This document shows, in pieces, positions 15,722-25,164 of a DNA stretch of 64,000 nucleotides. The DNA is from Clostridiales bacterium (GTDB taxonomy: Bacteria; Bacillota; Clostridia; Lachnospirales; Lachnospiraceae), in assembly GCA_019420275.1 (NCBI GenBank), contig JAHZHN010000003.1, positions 1-64,000 on the forward strand, written 5' to 3'. The notes beneath the pieces are model-generated. The model ran no database searches, was not told where the DNA came from, and was given only the letters and a program-made list of their open reading frames with translations. The translations under genes were made by a program, and so were the position numbers. The first letter of the stretch is position 1. Each line of letters begins with the position of its first letter.

Positions 15722-16477
15722 ATGGAATTCAAATTAGATATGCATACTCATACGATTGCCAGCGGACATGCTTACGCAACAGTTATGGAAATGGTAAAAG
15801 CAGCGTCGGACCGGGGGCTTGATCTGATTGGAATTACTGAGCATGCAAAGGGCATTCCAGGAACATGCGACAATATGTATTTTCAAAATATGAAGATAAT
15901 TCCCCGGAAAATGTATGGTGTGGAAGTCATGATGGGAGCAGAGATCAATATCCTGGATTACGAAGGAACATTGAGTCTGGACAAAGAGTTCATTGATAAG
16001 ACTTTAGATGTCAGAATTGCCGGAATTCATGTACCATGTTATACAATTGGAACTGCTGCTCAGAACACACAGGCATTTGTAAAAGCAATTGAGAATCCTC
16101 AGATAGATATTATCAGTCATCCAGATGATTCCAGAATCCCGGTGGATTATGAGACTATAGTAGATGCAGCTAAAGAAAACCATACATTTTTGGAAATCAA
16201 CAACAGTTCGCTGGACTGTTTGTCTTCCAGAGTCGGAGCATGGGACAATCTTCAGGTTATGTTAAAGCTTTGCGAGGAAAAGAATGTGCCTGTGATTGCA
16301 AATACAGATTCTCACTTTGCGGATGCGGTAGGAGTTTTTGATCATGTCAGTGTGCTATTAAAGGAAATTGATTTTCCAGAAGAACTGGTGGTTAACCATT
16401 CTGTGGATCTTTTTAAGGAAGAGATACAAAAGCATAGAACAATCCGAAAAATTGGAAAACAAAGATACAGCAGTTAA
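15722..16477 (+). CDS. PHP-domain phosphatase, YcdX type
   Basis: A 251-residue metal-dependent phosphoesterase of the PHP family. Metal ligands are seen in MHTHT near the start, ITEHA, the GAEINI glutamate, GIHVPCY, ISHPDD and the late NTDSHFADAVG. This set matches E. coli YcdX. The natural substrate is not known. A TATAAT at 15662-15667 is a possible -10. The gene ends at a bidirectional terminator facing the YprB-like gene. Confidence 0.85.
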   Translation: MEFKLDMHTHTIASGHAYATVMEMVKAASDRGLDLIGITEHAKGIPGTCDNMYFQNMKIIPRKMYGVEVMMGAEINILDYEGTLSLDKEFIDKTLDVRIAGIHVPCYTIGTAAQNTQAFVKAIENPQIDIISHPDDSRIPVDYETIVDAAKENHTFLEINNSSLDCLSSRVGAWDNLQVMLKLCEEKNVPVIANTDSHFADAVGVFDHVSVLLKEIDFPEELVVNHSVDLFKEEIQKHRTIRKIGKQRYSS

Positions 16478-16510
16478 CAAATACCGGCAGTAGTATTCTG
16501 CCGGTATTTG
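16478..16510. terminator. bidirectional terminator
   Basis: A perfect 13-bp stem CAAATACCGGCAG (16478-16490) / CTGCCGGTATTTG (16498-16510) with a seven-base loop, between two convergent genes. Confidence 0.87.
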
Positions 16511-16526
16511 TATATGAAAATATAGA

Positions 16527-17465
16527 TTAATCTACTGGATTCATCAGATAAATAATACTGTGGTGCAGAAAGGTGTGCAGTGCCTGCCTGTCGTATAGAA
16601 AGTTTTCAGATGGCTTAAATTTTGAATAGCATCTGGAAGGAGAGGCAGGAATTCTGGATTTTTTATCAACAAAAGATCCCATCGATTTCGGGATGATGAT
16701 ATCTTCTTCAGGCAGATAATAGTAGTCTTTTGGATTCGGATAATAATGTCGGAGCGTGCCGTCTTCTGAAAATTTGAAGAAAAAAGAGGCCGAGTCATCT
16801 TCAATCTGTAAGGATATGCCATCCTTTTCAAAATGAGATGAAACCGGGAAAGGATGTTTCAGATGCAGCTCTGCGGTGAGGCCGGAAAGCGTGAAATCTG
16901 CGCGGCAGACAGTGAAGGCTCCGGATTCCAGAGAAGGATAGCACAAGAGCTGAAAAATGGCTTTAAGTCCTGTCAGATCTTCTTTGTTATGAAGAAGAAC
17001 CTGGTTTTTCAAGGTGATGTCACCAGTTTTTAGCCAGGATTGATAAGCAGTGATAACTTTCTTTCCGGAAAGGGTATCCTTGCGTCTAAGTCCAAGGTAG
17101 TTTTCAAAATTTTTCTGGCGGAAGCTCTGGAATGGAAAAAGATGCCGATATGGGCGCAGTTTTTGGTATAAATCCAGGTGTGTCTTTGAACTTAAGGAAT
17201 CTTTCAGTCCGTATTCCCGAATCTTGGCGGTAAGAAACGGAAGGTCAAAAGATGCACCGTTGAAACTTATGATTATTTTGTGACCTTTGCAGAAAGAAAG
17301 GAAATCAGCAAGAATCTGCTTCTGAGAAAAACCGTCTTCGTTAAACCATTGAATACATTTTCCGTCAGGCTGACAGCATCCGATTACCGTAATGGCAGAA
17401 AGATCCGAGCTGAGCCCGGTTGTTTCAATATCAAAAAATAAAGAATCATCCATTTTCATGTGCAT
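16527..17465 (-). CDS. YprB-like ribonuclease H-fold 3'-5' exonuclease
   Basis: A 312-residue protein with a DEDD-type exonuclease domain: FFDIETTGLSSDLSAITVIG (first Asp-Glu), ISFNGASFDLPFL (second Asp), HLDLYQ, and HNKEDLTGL (last Asp). This is the YprB family, predicted to act on RNA or DNA ends; the substrate is unknown. The C-terminal 110 residues are a separate less conserved region. ATG 17465 is chosen because GGAGG lies seven bases before it; 19 extra in-frame residues upstream have no ribosome site and would overlap the promoter. Confidence 0.85.
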   Translation of the reverse strand: MHMKMDDSLFFDIETTGLSSDLSAITVIGCCQPDGKCIQWFNEDGFSQKQILADFLSFCKGHKIIISFNGASFDLPFLTAKIREYGLKDSLSSKTHLDLYQKLRPYRHLFPFQSFRQKNFENYLGLRRKDTLSGKKVITAYQSWLKTGDITLKNQVLLHNKEDLTGLKAIFQLLCYPSLESGAFTVCRADFTLSGLTAELHLKHPFPVSSHFEKDGISLQIEDDSASFFFKFSEDGTLRHYYPNPKDYYYLPEEDIIIPKSMGSFVDKKSRIPASPSRCYSKFKPSENFLYDRQALHTFLHHSIIYLMNPVD

Positions 17466-17493
17466 AAAATATCCTCCAGAATATGTGTTTTTT

Positions 17494-17556
17494 ATTATAG
17501 CTTTTCCATATTTTTTTTGCAATCCCTAGGAATCAGAGGAACATATGTGTTATAAT
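17494..17556. promoter_or_regulatory. divergent promoters of the YprB-like gene and ruvAB
   Basis: Minus strand: TTGCAA (17517-17522), 17-base spacer, TATAAT (17494-17499) for the YprB-like gene. Plus strand: extended -10 TGTTATAAT (17548-17556) ahead of ruvA, without a good -35. Confidence 0.65.
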
Positions 17557-17589
17557 ACCAGACAAATGGCGTATCAAGGAGGATAGACA

Positions 17590-18195
17590 GTGATTGCATA
17601 CATAAAAGGAACTTTGGCCAGTGTAGATCTTAAAGGAATTGTTTTGGAAAACCAGGGAATCGGATATCGGATGATGATGCCGATGAGGATGGAAAATTTC
17701 CCGAAGATTGGCCAGGAGATGAAAGTGTTTACCCATATGCACGTCAGGGAAGATAACATCAGCCTGTTTGGCTTTAGGACACAAGAAGAACTGGAAGCGT
17801 TTGAGCTGCTGATTAGTGTCAGTGGAATTGGACCTAAGGTTGGGCTTTCAATTCTGTCAACTCTGACAGTTTATGAATTAAAGATTGCGCTGATAAGTGA
17901 AGATGTAAAGACCATTTCTTCGGTTCCGGGACTTGGACCGAAAGGAGCAAGGAAGTTGATTTTGGAATTGAAAGATAAGATGACCTTGGAAGAATTTGAA
18001 GAGGGCGGATCCGGGCTGCAGACAGCAGATCTCCAGGACGGAGAGGATGATACGGTCCTTATGACAATAGAAGGACTGGTAAGCCTTGGATATTCAAGGA
18101 CAGAGGCCGCTATGGCAGTCAATAAGGTAGAAAATGCTCAGTCTTATGAACCGGAAGAATTGTTAAAGATGGCATTAAAAAATATTATGATATAG
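17590..18195 (+). CDS. ruvA: Holliday junction DNA helicase subunit RuvA
   Basis: Binds four-way DNA junctions and loads RuvB. The 201-residue protein has an OB-fold N-terminus (IAYIKGTLASVDLKGIVLE, LFGFRTQEELEAFELLI), the tandem helix-hairpin-helix motifs SVSGIGPKVGL and SVPGLGPKGARKLI, and the small C-terminal domain that contacts RuvB (LVSLGYSRTEAAMAV). It starts with GTG at 17590 after AAGGAGG. It is followed by ruvB after nine bases. Confidence 0.96.
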   Translation: MIAYIKGTLASVDLKGIVLENQGIGYRMMMPMRMENFPKIGQEMKVFTHMHVREDNISLFGFRTQEELEAFELLISVSGIGPKVGLSILSTLTVYELKIALISEDVKTISSVPGLGPKGARKLILELKDKMTLEEFEEGGSGLQTADLQDGEDDTVLMTIEGLVSLGYSRTEAAMAVNKVENAQSYEPEELLKMALKNIMI

Positions 18196-18204
18196 GGGAA
18201 AAAG

Positions 18205-19215
18205 ATGATTGATCGTATGATATCCACAGAACTGGAAGAAGAAGAGATAACAATAGAAAATCATCTGCGGCCGCAGAGGCTTGCGGATTATATTGGACAA
18301 GAAAAGGTAAAACAGAATCTCAAAATTTTTATCGAGGCGGCAAAGAACAGAGGAGAATCATTGGATCATGTATTATTCTATGGTCCTCCGGGGCTGGGAA
18401 AAACAACGCTTGCCGGAATTGTTGCCAATGAGATGGGCGTTCACTTAAAAGTAACCAGCGGACCTGCTATTGAAAAGCCAGGGGAAATTGCGGCACTGTT
18501 GAATAACCTTCAGGAAGGAGATGTTTTGTTTATTGATGAGATTCATCGCCTGAATCGGCAGGTCGAAGAGGTTCTCTATCCTGCAATGGAGGATTATGCG
18601 ATTGACATCCTGATTGGAAAAGGACAGGCTGCAAGATCGATTCGTCTGGAACTGCCCAAATTTACTTTGGTTGGAGCAACAACAAGAGCAGGAATGCTGA
18701 CGGCTCCGCTGAGGGACCGTTTTGGAGTCGTAAATCGTCTGGATTTCTATACAAAGGAAGAATTGAGTACCATTGTGAAAAATTCAGCGAAAATGCTGGA
18801 AATAGAAATTGAAGATCAGGGAGCCTTGGAAATTGCCAGACGTTCGAGAGGAACACCAAGACTTGCGAATCGCCTGTTAAAGAGAGTTAGAGATTTTGCA
18901 CAGGTGAAATACGATGGAAGGATTACGAAAGAAGTAGCGGCAGATGCACTTAATCATCTGGAAGTTGATACTATGGGCTTAGATCAGACGGATCGGACAA
19001 TTTTAAGGATTATGATGGAGACGTTTGATGGCAAACCTGTGGGGCTGGATACTTTGGCCGCAGCAGTAGGCGAGGATTCAGGAACGATTGAAGATGTATA
19101 TGAGCCATATTTGATTCAAAATGGACTAATCCAGAGAACTCCGAGAGGAAGGATGCTGACAAAGGCTGCTTATGAACACTTTGGAGTACCGGCTCCGGAA
19201 GGAAAGGAAAGATGA
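18205..19215 (+). CDS. ruvB: Holliday junction branch migration ATPase RuvB
   Basis: Hexameric AAA+ motor that drives branch migration with RuvA. In 336 residues it shows RPQRLADYIGQ, Walker A GPPGLGKT, Walker B FIDEIHRL, sensor LVGATTRAG, the arginine finger region LRDRFG, and the C-terminal winged-helix with TPRGRMLT. Its stop overlaps the start of the U32 gene by four bases. No ruvC is seen here, as usual in Firmicutes. Confidence 0.97.
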   Translation: MIDRMISTELEEEEITIENHLRPQRLADYIGQEKVKQNLKIFIEAAKNRGESLDHVLFYGPPGLGKTTLAGIVANEMGVHLKVTSGPAIEKPGEIAALLNNLQEGDVLFIDEIHRLNRQVEEVLYPAMEDYAIDILIGKGQAARSIRLELPKFTLVGATTRAGMLTAPLRDRFGVVNRLDFYTKEELSTIVKNSAKMLEIEIEDQGALEIARRSRGTPRLANRLLKRVRDFAQVKYDGRITKEVAADALNHLEVDTMGLDQTDRTILRIMMETFDGKPVGLDTLAAAVGEDSGTIEDVYEPYLIQNGLIQRTPRGRMLTKAAYEHFGVPAPEGKER

Positions 19216-21581
19216 AAAGAAGAGAGATTGAAGTTCTGGCTCCGGCGGGATCTATGGAATGTTTGCGGGCAGCAGTTTTAAATGGTGCCGATGCAGTCTA
19301 TTTGGGCGGAGAGATGTTTGGAGCCAGAGCCTATGCAGGAAATTTTAATAAAAAAGAACTTTGTGAAGCAATTGATTATGCCCATATTTTCGGAAAAAAG
19401 GTTTTCCTTACGATCAATACACTGGTGAAGGAAACAGAATGTCAGCAGCTGATTGATTTTTTGATCCCTTATTATGAGCAGGGACTTGATGCGGTAATTG
19501 TTCAGGATCTGGGAGTGGTTCGAATGGTCAGGGAACAGTTCCCAGACTTGGAGATTCACGCTAGTACGCAGATGACGATTACCGGAGTGCATGGTGCCAG
19601 ACTGGCAAAAAGAATGGGAGCCAAAAGAGTCGTTCCGGCAAGAGAACTTTCCTTGGAAGAAATCAAGACGATTAAAGAAGCGACAGGACTGGATATAGAG
19701 TGTTTTGTACATGGGGCTCTTTGTTACTGCTATTCCGGTCAGTGCTTTATGAGCAGTATGCTGGGAGGAAGAAGCGGGAATCGTGGGAGATGCGCAGGCA
19801 CCTGCAGACTTCCTTTCTATGGAAAAGATTTTGGAAAGAACAGATATCTTCTGAGCTTGAAGGACTTGTGTACCATCGAACATCTGCCGGAAATTTTGGA
19901 ACATGGAGTGGATTCTCTTAAAATAGAAGGAAGAATGAAAGGTGCCAGATATGTAGGAGAGGTCACCAGAATTTACCGAAAATATGTGGATTTGTATTTA
20001 TCTGGAGAAAAATATGAGGTGGATTCAGAAGACAAGAAGACCTTGATGGAATTATTTAACCGGGGTGGTTTTACAGACGGTTATTATTCCAGATATCATG
20101 GCAGAGAGATGATGAGCATGGAACGTCCGGACCATCAGGGGGTTTTGATTGGAAAAATTCACTCCATAAAAAAAGGAACCATATCTTTTACAGCAATGGA
20201 AGAGATTCATAAAGGAGACGTCCTCCAGATACGGATACGGGATGGAGAAAATATTGAACTGACCAGTCCGTCAAATTGGAGAAAGGGTGATTTTGTAACT
20301 CTGAACGGACAGAAAATGAAGAAGCTGGTTTTGGGAATGAAGATTATGAGGACCAAAAACCTGGAATTGGTTACAAGAATTGACGAAATGCTTCAGGAGA
20401 AAAAGAAAGAAAAACTTAAGGGAAAAATCACACTTTATCCTGGCGAATGTGCTAAACTGTGGATAAAGGATGGTGAAATTTCTGTCAGCGCAGAAGGGCC
20501 GGTCATGGAAGAAGCAAAAAAACACGGAGCTCAGGCGGATGAGGTCCGAAAACAGATGGAAAAGACTGGAGAGACTCATTACGAATTCGAAGAACTGGAA
20601 GTAGAATTAGGCAACAAAGTATTTGTACCAGGATCTGTCTTAAAGAAGCTGCGAAAAGAAGCATTTTTCAGGATGGATGAAAAAAAGACTGCAAGGTACC
20701 GAAGACAATATCATCGGTCGGATTTGAAAAGGATATGGAAAGATGAACCGAGGACAGATTGCAAGCCAGAATTTACGGTTTCTCTTGAGAGTCTGGAACT
20801 TCTTAAAACAGTTTTAAAACATTCAAAAGTTCAGAATGTTTATCTGCCATGGAGACAATTAAAACAGGAATCGGATCCGGAACATGTGATAGAAAGAGTC
20901 ACTGCGGCAGGAAGGAAATGTTATCTTTTACTGCCCCAGATTGTAAGAATGAAACAGATAAAAGAGCTGGATCAGGCAAAAAAATGGATTTTTTCTGAAA
21001 AAATCCAGGGGCTGATCATTCGGAATCTGGAAGAATACGGATGGGCATTAGAAGCAGGCTACAGTGGAGAAATAATCCTTGATTATATGATGTACGGCTA
21101 CAATCGGGAGGCCGTTCTGGAATATGAGGAGTATGCCAAAGAATCTGTCCGTATGACCTGCCCGGAAGAATGTAGCCTTGCAGAGATGGAAGAGCTGGAT
21201 CTGAAAAATGCAGATTTGCTGATCTACGGATATCTTCCGCTGATGGTATCCGTTCAGTGTGTGAAGGAGAACTTGCATCGATGCGACGGAAAAGAACAGT
21301 GGATAACGATCCATGATCGATATCGAAAGAAATTTTTTATACGCAGCTGCTGCAGCGACTGTGTGAATGAAATTTATAATGGACAGCCGCTATGGCTTGG
21401 AGGAGAGATTCAGGCAGTTTGCCGTCATCTGCATCCAAAAGCATACAGGATCCATTTAACGAAAGAAACGCCCCAAGAGGCAGAATTGGTTTTAAAAGCG
21501 GCAGAGGAAGTGTGGGATGGAAAAGACCGCGCTCCGGTTAAAGATTATACGAAAGGACATTTTAGGCGGGGAGCCTTATAG
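19212..21581 (+). CDS. U32-family peptidase-like protein (RlhA-related)
   Basis: A 789-residue protein. Residues 1 to about 330 are the U32 barrel, with the family signature ECFVHGALCYCYSGQCFMSS near 160-179 and the later cluster GNRGRCAGTCR, which are cysteines able to bind an iron-sulfur cluster. The C-terminal half is the collagenase-associated/DUF3656-type region. E. coli relatives (RlhA) hydroxylate a cytidine of 23S rRNA, so RNA modification is more likely than proteolysis; this is inference by family. It overlaps ruvB by four bases and is followed by the SEDS gene after eight bases. Confidence 0.88.
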   Translation: MKRREIEVLAPAGSMECLRAAVLNGADAVYLGGEMFGARAYAGNFNKKELCEAIDYAHIFGKKVFLTINTLVKETECQQLIDFLIPYYEQGLDAVIVQDLGVVRMVREQFPDLEIHASTQMTITGVHGARLAKRMGAKRVVPARELSLEEIKTIKEATGLDIECFVHGALCYCYSGQCFMSSMLGGRSGNRGRCAGTCRLPFYGKDFGKNRYLLSLKDLCTIEHLPEILEHGVDSLKIEGRMKGARYVGEVTRIYRKYVDLYLSGEKYEVDSEDKKTLMELFNRGGFTDGYYSRYHGREMMSMERPDHQGVLIGKIHSIKKGTISFTAMEEIHKGDVLQIRIRDGENIELTSPSNWRKGDFVTLNGQKMKKLVLGMKIMRTKNLELVTRIDEMLQEKKKEKLKGKITLYPGECAKLWIKDGEISVSAEGPVMEEAKKHGAQADEVRKQMEKTGETHYEFEELEVELGNKVFVPGSVLKKLRKEAFFRMDEKKTARYRRQYHRSDLKRIWKDEPRTDCKPEFTVSLESLELLKTVLKHSKVQNVYLPWRQLKQESDPEHVIERVTAAGRKCYLLLPQIVRMKQIKELDQAKKWIFSEKIQGLIIRNLEEYGWALEAGYSGEIILDYMMYGYNREAVLEYEEYAKESVRMTCPEECSLAEMEELDLKNADLLIYGYLPLMVSVQCVKENLHRCDGKEQWITIHDRYRKKFFIRSCCSDCVNEIYNGQPLWLGGEIQAVCRHLHPKAYRIHLTKETPQEAELVLKAAEEVWDGKDRAPVKDYTKGHFRRGAL

Positions 21582-21589
21582 GTAGTGGT

Positions 21590-22981
21590 ATGATACAGAT
21601 TATTACAGTCATTGCGAAATATCTGATTCTGATCATGTGTCTGATTTACACTTTTTCCTGTTATACGATGTTTCGTCCAAAGAATAAGGAACGACAGGGA
21701 GATTTGCTGGATAATCAGGTCATCTACATGTTCATTTTCTTGTTTTTGTGCAATGCAGTTTTGTTTTTAAAGACATTTGATTTGAAAATATTGATTTTCT
21801 TTGCGGCGCAGATCGTATTTTTCGAGGTATTAATGATCTTGTTCCCAAGGATATATAAGAAGTGTTCAAGACCTTTGATTAATAACACGTGTTTTCTTTT
21901 GGGCGTGGGATTTGTTATTTTGACCCGGCTGTCATTCGATCTGGCAATCCGTCAGTTTGCTATTGCGGCAGTCAGTGTTCTGATTACCAGCGTGATACCG
22001 CTTATGATGCATAAGATCACAATCTGGAACAAACTGGGATGGCTGTATGCGGCAGCTGGTTTTATTCTTCTTTCTTCTGTGTTTATAATCGGGGTACAGA
22101 AGAATGGTTCTTATAACTGGGTCAGTATCGGCGGATTTGCATTCCAGCCGTCAGAATTTGTAAAAATTATTTTTGTATTTTTTACAGCGGCGCTGCTTTG
22201 CAAAGCAAAAGAATTTAAGGATCTGGTGAGGATCACCATTGTAGCAGCTCTTTATGTTATGGTTCTGGTAGTGGAGCGGGATCTGGGAGGAGCACTGCTT
22301 TACTTTATGATATATTTGATGATGCTGTATGTGGCAACCGCAAAAGCAATTTATTTATTTGGCGGTCTGGGAGCAGGATCATTGGCGGCAGTCATTGCGT
22401 ATCATTTGTTTTCTCATGTGCAGGTAAGAGTTGCAGTCTGGCGAGATCCTTTTTCCATGATCGAAGGCAGAGGCCTTCAGGTTTGTCAGTCTCTTTTTGC
22501 CATTGGAACAGGCGGATGGTTTGGCATGGGACTTGGAAATGGACGGCCCAATGATATTCCGGTTCGGGAATCCGATTTTATCTTTTCTGTGATCAGTGAG
22601 GAATTTGGTGTTATTTTTGGTATTTGCCTGATTTTTGTGCTGATCAGCTGTTTCATTTTATTTATGGATATTTCAACCAGGAGCAGGAAGCTTTTCAATA
22701 AACTGCTGTGCCTGGGATTTGGCGTATGTTTCTTGTTCCAGGTGTTCTTAAGTATCGGAGGCGTAACAAAATTTATTCCTTCCACAGGAGTTACGATTCC
22801 ACTGGTAAGTTATGGAGGTACGTCGGTTGTCAGCACGTTGATCATCATCAATATCATTCAAGGTTTGTATATGTTAGCAGATAGTGAGGAAGAGGAGCAT
22901 GAACGTATTAAGGCGGAAGAAGCAGAAAAACGAAAATACAGAGAAAGGGACCATTCTTCAAAGAATTCAGCAGTCGATTAA
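21590..22981 (+). CDS. SEDS-family glycosyltransferase (FtsW/RodA/SpoVE type)
   Basis: Polymerises lipid II glycan strands together with a class B PBP. The 463-residue membrane protein has about eleven to twelve hydrophobic segments, the catalytic-Asp segment VERDLGGALLYF, and the signature PSTGVTIPLVSYGGTS near the end. The cytoplasmic tail is very charged, and its last 83 bases also encode the start of the PBP in another frame. Which SEDS role (division, elongation or sporulation) applies cannot be told. Confidence 0.9.
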   Translation: MIQIITVIAKYLILIMCLIYTFSCYTMFRPKNKERQGDLLDNQVIYMFIFLFLCNAVLFLKTFDLKILIFFAAQIVFFEVLMILFPRIYKKCSRPLINNTCFLLGVGFVILTRLSFDLAIRQFAIAAVSVLITSVIPLMMHKITIWNKLGWLYAAAGFILLSSVFIIGVQKNGSYNWVSIGGFAFQPSEFVKIIFVFFTAALLCKAKEFKDLVRITIVAALYVMVLVVERDLGGALLYFMIYLMMLYVATAKAIYLFGGLGAGSLAAVIAYHLFSHVQVRVAVWRDPFSMIEGRGLQVCQSLFAIGTGGWFGMGLGNGRPNDIPVRESDFIFSVISEEFGVIFGICLIFVLISCFILFMDISTRSRKLFNKLLCLGFGVCFLFQVFLSIGGVTKFIPSTGVTIPLVSYGGTSVVSTLIIINIIQGLYMLADSEEEEHERIKAEEAEKRKYRERDHSSKNSAVD

Positions 22982-24395
22982 AGAAGGACCAAAGAAAAAA
23001 AGAAAAGCGAATCGGCAGATTCTTCAGATTACGTATATTTTTGTAGGAATGTTTCTGGTACTGATTGGTTATATTATATATTTTGTAGCCGTAGACAGCA
23101 AAGATGTGATTACGGATCCGCATAACCGCAGGATTCAGGAAATGGCCAAAAATGTGGTAAGAGGGAAGATTATCAGCAGTGACGGCAATGTTCTTGCTCA
23201 GACGATCACGGAAAATGGTGAGGAAGTCAGGGATTATCCTTACGGCCGGATGTTTGCCCATGTTGTAGGCTATAATGATAAAGGGAAATCTGGGCTGGAG
23301 TCAGAATGTAATTTTGATTTACTAAGATCCAATGCAAATCTTCTTTCTCAGATTACGAGCAATCTAAAGGGAGAAAAAAGTCAGGGTGATAATGTCTATA
23401 CAACATTGAATACGAAAGTTCAGACGACGGCATATAATGCCCTTCAGGGAGAAAAAGGAGCGGTAGTTGCCATGGATCCGGAAACTGGAGCAATCTATGC
23501 CATGGTTTCAAAACCAGATTTTCGTCCGGGACTGGTAGAGGAGAATTGGGAGGAATTAAATACCGATGAGGATTCTCTGCTGTTGAATCGTGCCACACAG
23601 GGATTATATCCGCCGGGGTCTACCTTTAAGGTTGTAACAGCCCTGGAATATATGAGAGAACATCCGGACGATTATGAGAATTTTACGTATAACTGTAAAG
23701 GACATACCAAGATTGGGACACTGGATATCCAGTGTTACGGCGGTGAGGTTCATGGAACCGTTGATCTGGAAGGCGCAATTGAGCATTCCTGCAATACAGC
23801 ATTTGTTCATATTGCGGAAGATCTGAACAAAGATAAGCTGGCTTCTCTGGCAGGAGACCTGATGTATAATTCCAAGATACCAATCGATCTGCAGGCAACT
23901 TCAAGCCGTTTTACTTTTAATGGGGATTCCGGAACCAATGAGCTGGCGCAGACGGCCATTGGACAGGGCAAAACTCTTGTGACACCTCTTCAGAATGCCA
24001 TGGTGATGTGTGCCATTGCCAATGATGGGGTGATGATGCAGCCGTATTTGGTGGATCAGGTCAGAAACGTGGACGGCGGCGTGATCAAAGAAACAAAAAC
24101 AGAAGAACTGGCACAGCCGCTGGAAAAAGAAGAATGCGAAAATCTTAAGACAATGCTTAAAAAAGTTGTGTCCAGCGGAACAGGAACTAAGGCATATTCT
24201 TCCGATTATACCGTTTATGGAAAGACGGGATCTGCGGAGTATAACGACAACAAAGACTCTCATGCGTGGTTTATCGGATGTGCTGAAAAAGACGGAAAGA
24301 AAATCGTTGTCAGTGTTTTGGTAGAAGACGGCGGTTCCGGGGGAAGTACGGCAGCCCCGATTGCGGATAAAGTATTCCAATCATTTTTTAGTTAG
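22899..24395 (+). CDS. class B penicillin-binding protein (transpeptidase, PbpA-like)
   Basis: Cross-links peptidoglycan and partners with the SEDS protein upstream. The 498-residue protein has a basic cytoplasmic N-terminus, one membrane anchor (about residues 45-65), a short dimerisation region, and a transpeptidase domain with SxxK at Ser241-Lys244 (PPGSTFK), SCN at 297-299 and KTG at 442-444. It is shorter than FtsI or PBP2 types and resembles PbpA. ATG 22899 has a GAGGA site; an in-frame GTG at 22884 is an alternative. It overlaps the SEDS gene by 83 bases. Confidence 0.92.
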   Translation: MNVLRRKKQKNENTEKGTILQRIQQSIKEGPKKKRKANRQILQITYIFVGMFLVLIGYIIYFVAVDSKDVITDPHNRRIQEMAKNVVRGKIISSDGNVLAQTITENGEEVRDYPYGRMFAHVVGYNDKGKSGLESECNFDLLRSNANLLSQITSNLKGEKSQGDNVYTTLNTKVQTTAYNALQGEKGAVVAMDPETGAIYAMVSKPDFRPGLVEENWEELNTDEDSLLLNRATQGLYPPGSTFKVVTALEYMREHPDDYENFTYNCKGHTKIGTLDIQCYGGEVHGTVDLEGAIEHSCNTAFVHIAEDLNKDKLASLAGDLMYNSKIPIDLQATSSRFTFNGDSGTNELAQTAIGQGKTLVTPLQNAMVMCAIANDGVMMQPYLVDQVRNVDGGVIKETKTEELAQPLEKEECENLKTMLKKVVSSGTGTKAYSSDYTVYGKTGSAEYNDNKDSHAWFIGCAEKDGKKIVVSVLVEDGGSGGSTAAPIADKVFQSFFS

Positions 24396-24428
24396 CGAGC
24401 GCAACTTTTGGAAAAGAATCATTATGAG

Positions 24429-24457
24429 TTGAAATCGTGATTTAATCAAGGTATAAT
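24429..24457 (+). promoter_or_regulatory. promoter of the Nudix gene
   Basis: TTGAAA (24429-24434), 17-base spacer, TATAAT (24452-24457). Confidence 0.75.
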
Positions 24458-24518
24458 ATTTTCAAGGAAAGGCACACAATATGCGGAACGAAAGAATATC
24501 CGCAGACAGGAGGTTGTT

Positions 24519-24971
24519 ATGACGGAGGCAACGAGCTGTGGGGGTGTCGTAATTTTTAGAGGGAAGATTTTGCTGTTATATAAGAGCTACAAGAATCGCT
24601 ATGACGGCTGGGTACTTCCAAAAGGTACTGTTGAGAAAGGAGAAAATCACGAGGAAACGGCTCTTCGGGAAGTGAAGGAAGAAACAGACGCGGATGCACG
24701 GATTGTAAAATATGTCGGAAAAAGTGAATATTCTTTTTATTCATTTCATGAACAGATTGTAAAGAGTGTCCACTGGTATTTAATGGAGTCTGATAATTAT
24801 CACTCACGACCGCAGAAAGAAGAATTTTTTGTGGACTCAGGGTACTACAAATTTCACGAGGCTTACCACTTATTGAAGTTCCCGAATGAGAAGGAGATTT
24901 TAAAAGAAGCGTATGAAGAATATAAAAAAATGAAATCTTCGAACTGCTGGGGAAAGAGGCCAAGATACTAA
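24519..24971 (+). CDS. Nudix hydrolase
   Basis: A 150-residue hydrolase of nucleoside-diphosphate-linked compounds. The Nudix box runs from GTVEKGENHEETALREVKEE (about residues 36-55); the glycine usually seen after EExG is Asp here (EETDAD), a mild deviation. The N-terminus SCGGVVIFRGKILLLYK and the small size resemble Ap4A-type hydrolases, but the substrate is not known. It has its own promoter and terminator. Confidence 0.88.
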   Translation: MTEATSCGGVVIFRGKILLLYKSYKNRYDGWVLPKGTVEKGENHEETALREVKEETDADARIVKYVGKSEYSFYSFHEQIVKSVHWYLMESDNYHSRPQKEEFFVDSGYYKFHEAYHLLKFPNEKEILKEAYEEYKKMKSSNCWGKRPRY

Positions 24972-25003
24972 AGAAGAATCAAGAAATTGATTCTTCTTTT
25001 TTT
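24970..25003 (+). terminator. intrinsic terminator
   Basis: A 13-bp stem (24970-24982 with 24987-24999), GAAA loop and a T run, overlapping the stop codon of the Nudix gene. Confidence 0.87.
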
Positions 25004-25164
25004 ATCTTGTAGAAACAAAAAAAGTATGTTACAATCCGAATATAAAAATAAATTTCATAAATAAAATTAGAACAAAATTAAATTTTATAAAGAGATATTC
25101 TTTTTTATGTATAAAACAAAAAACCTCTTATTAAACTGTAATATAAGAGATTTGAGGTGTGAAA

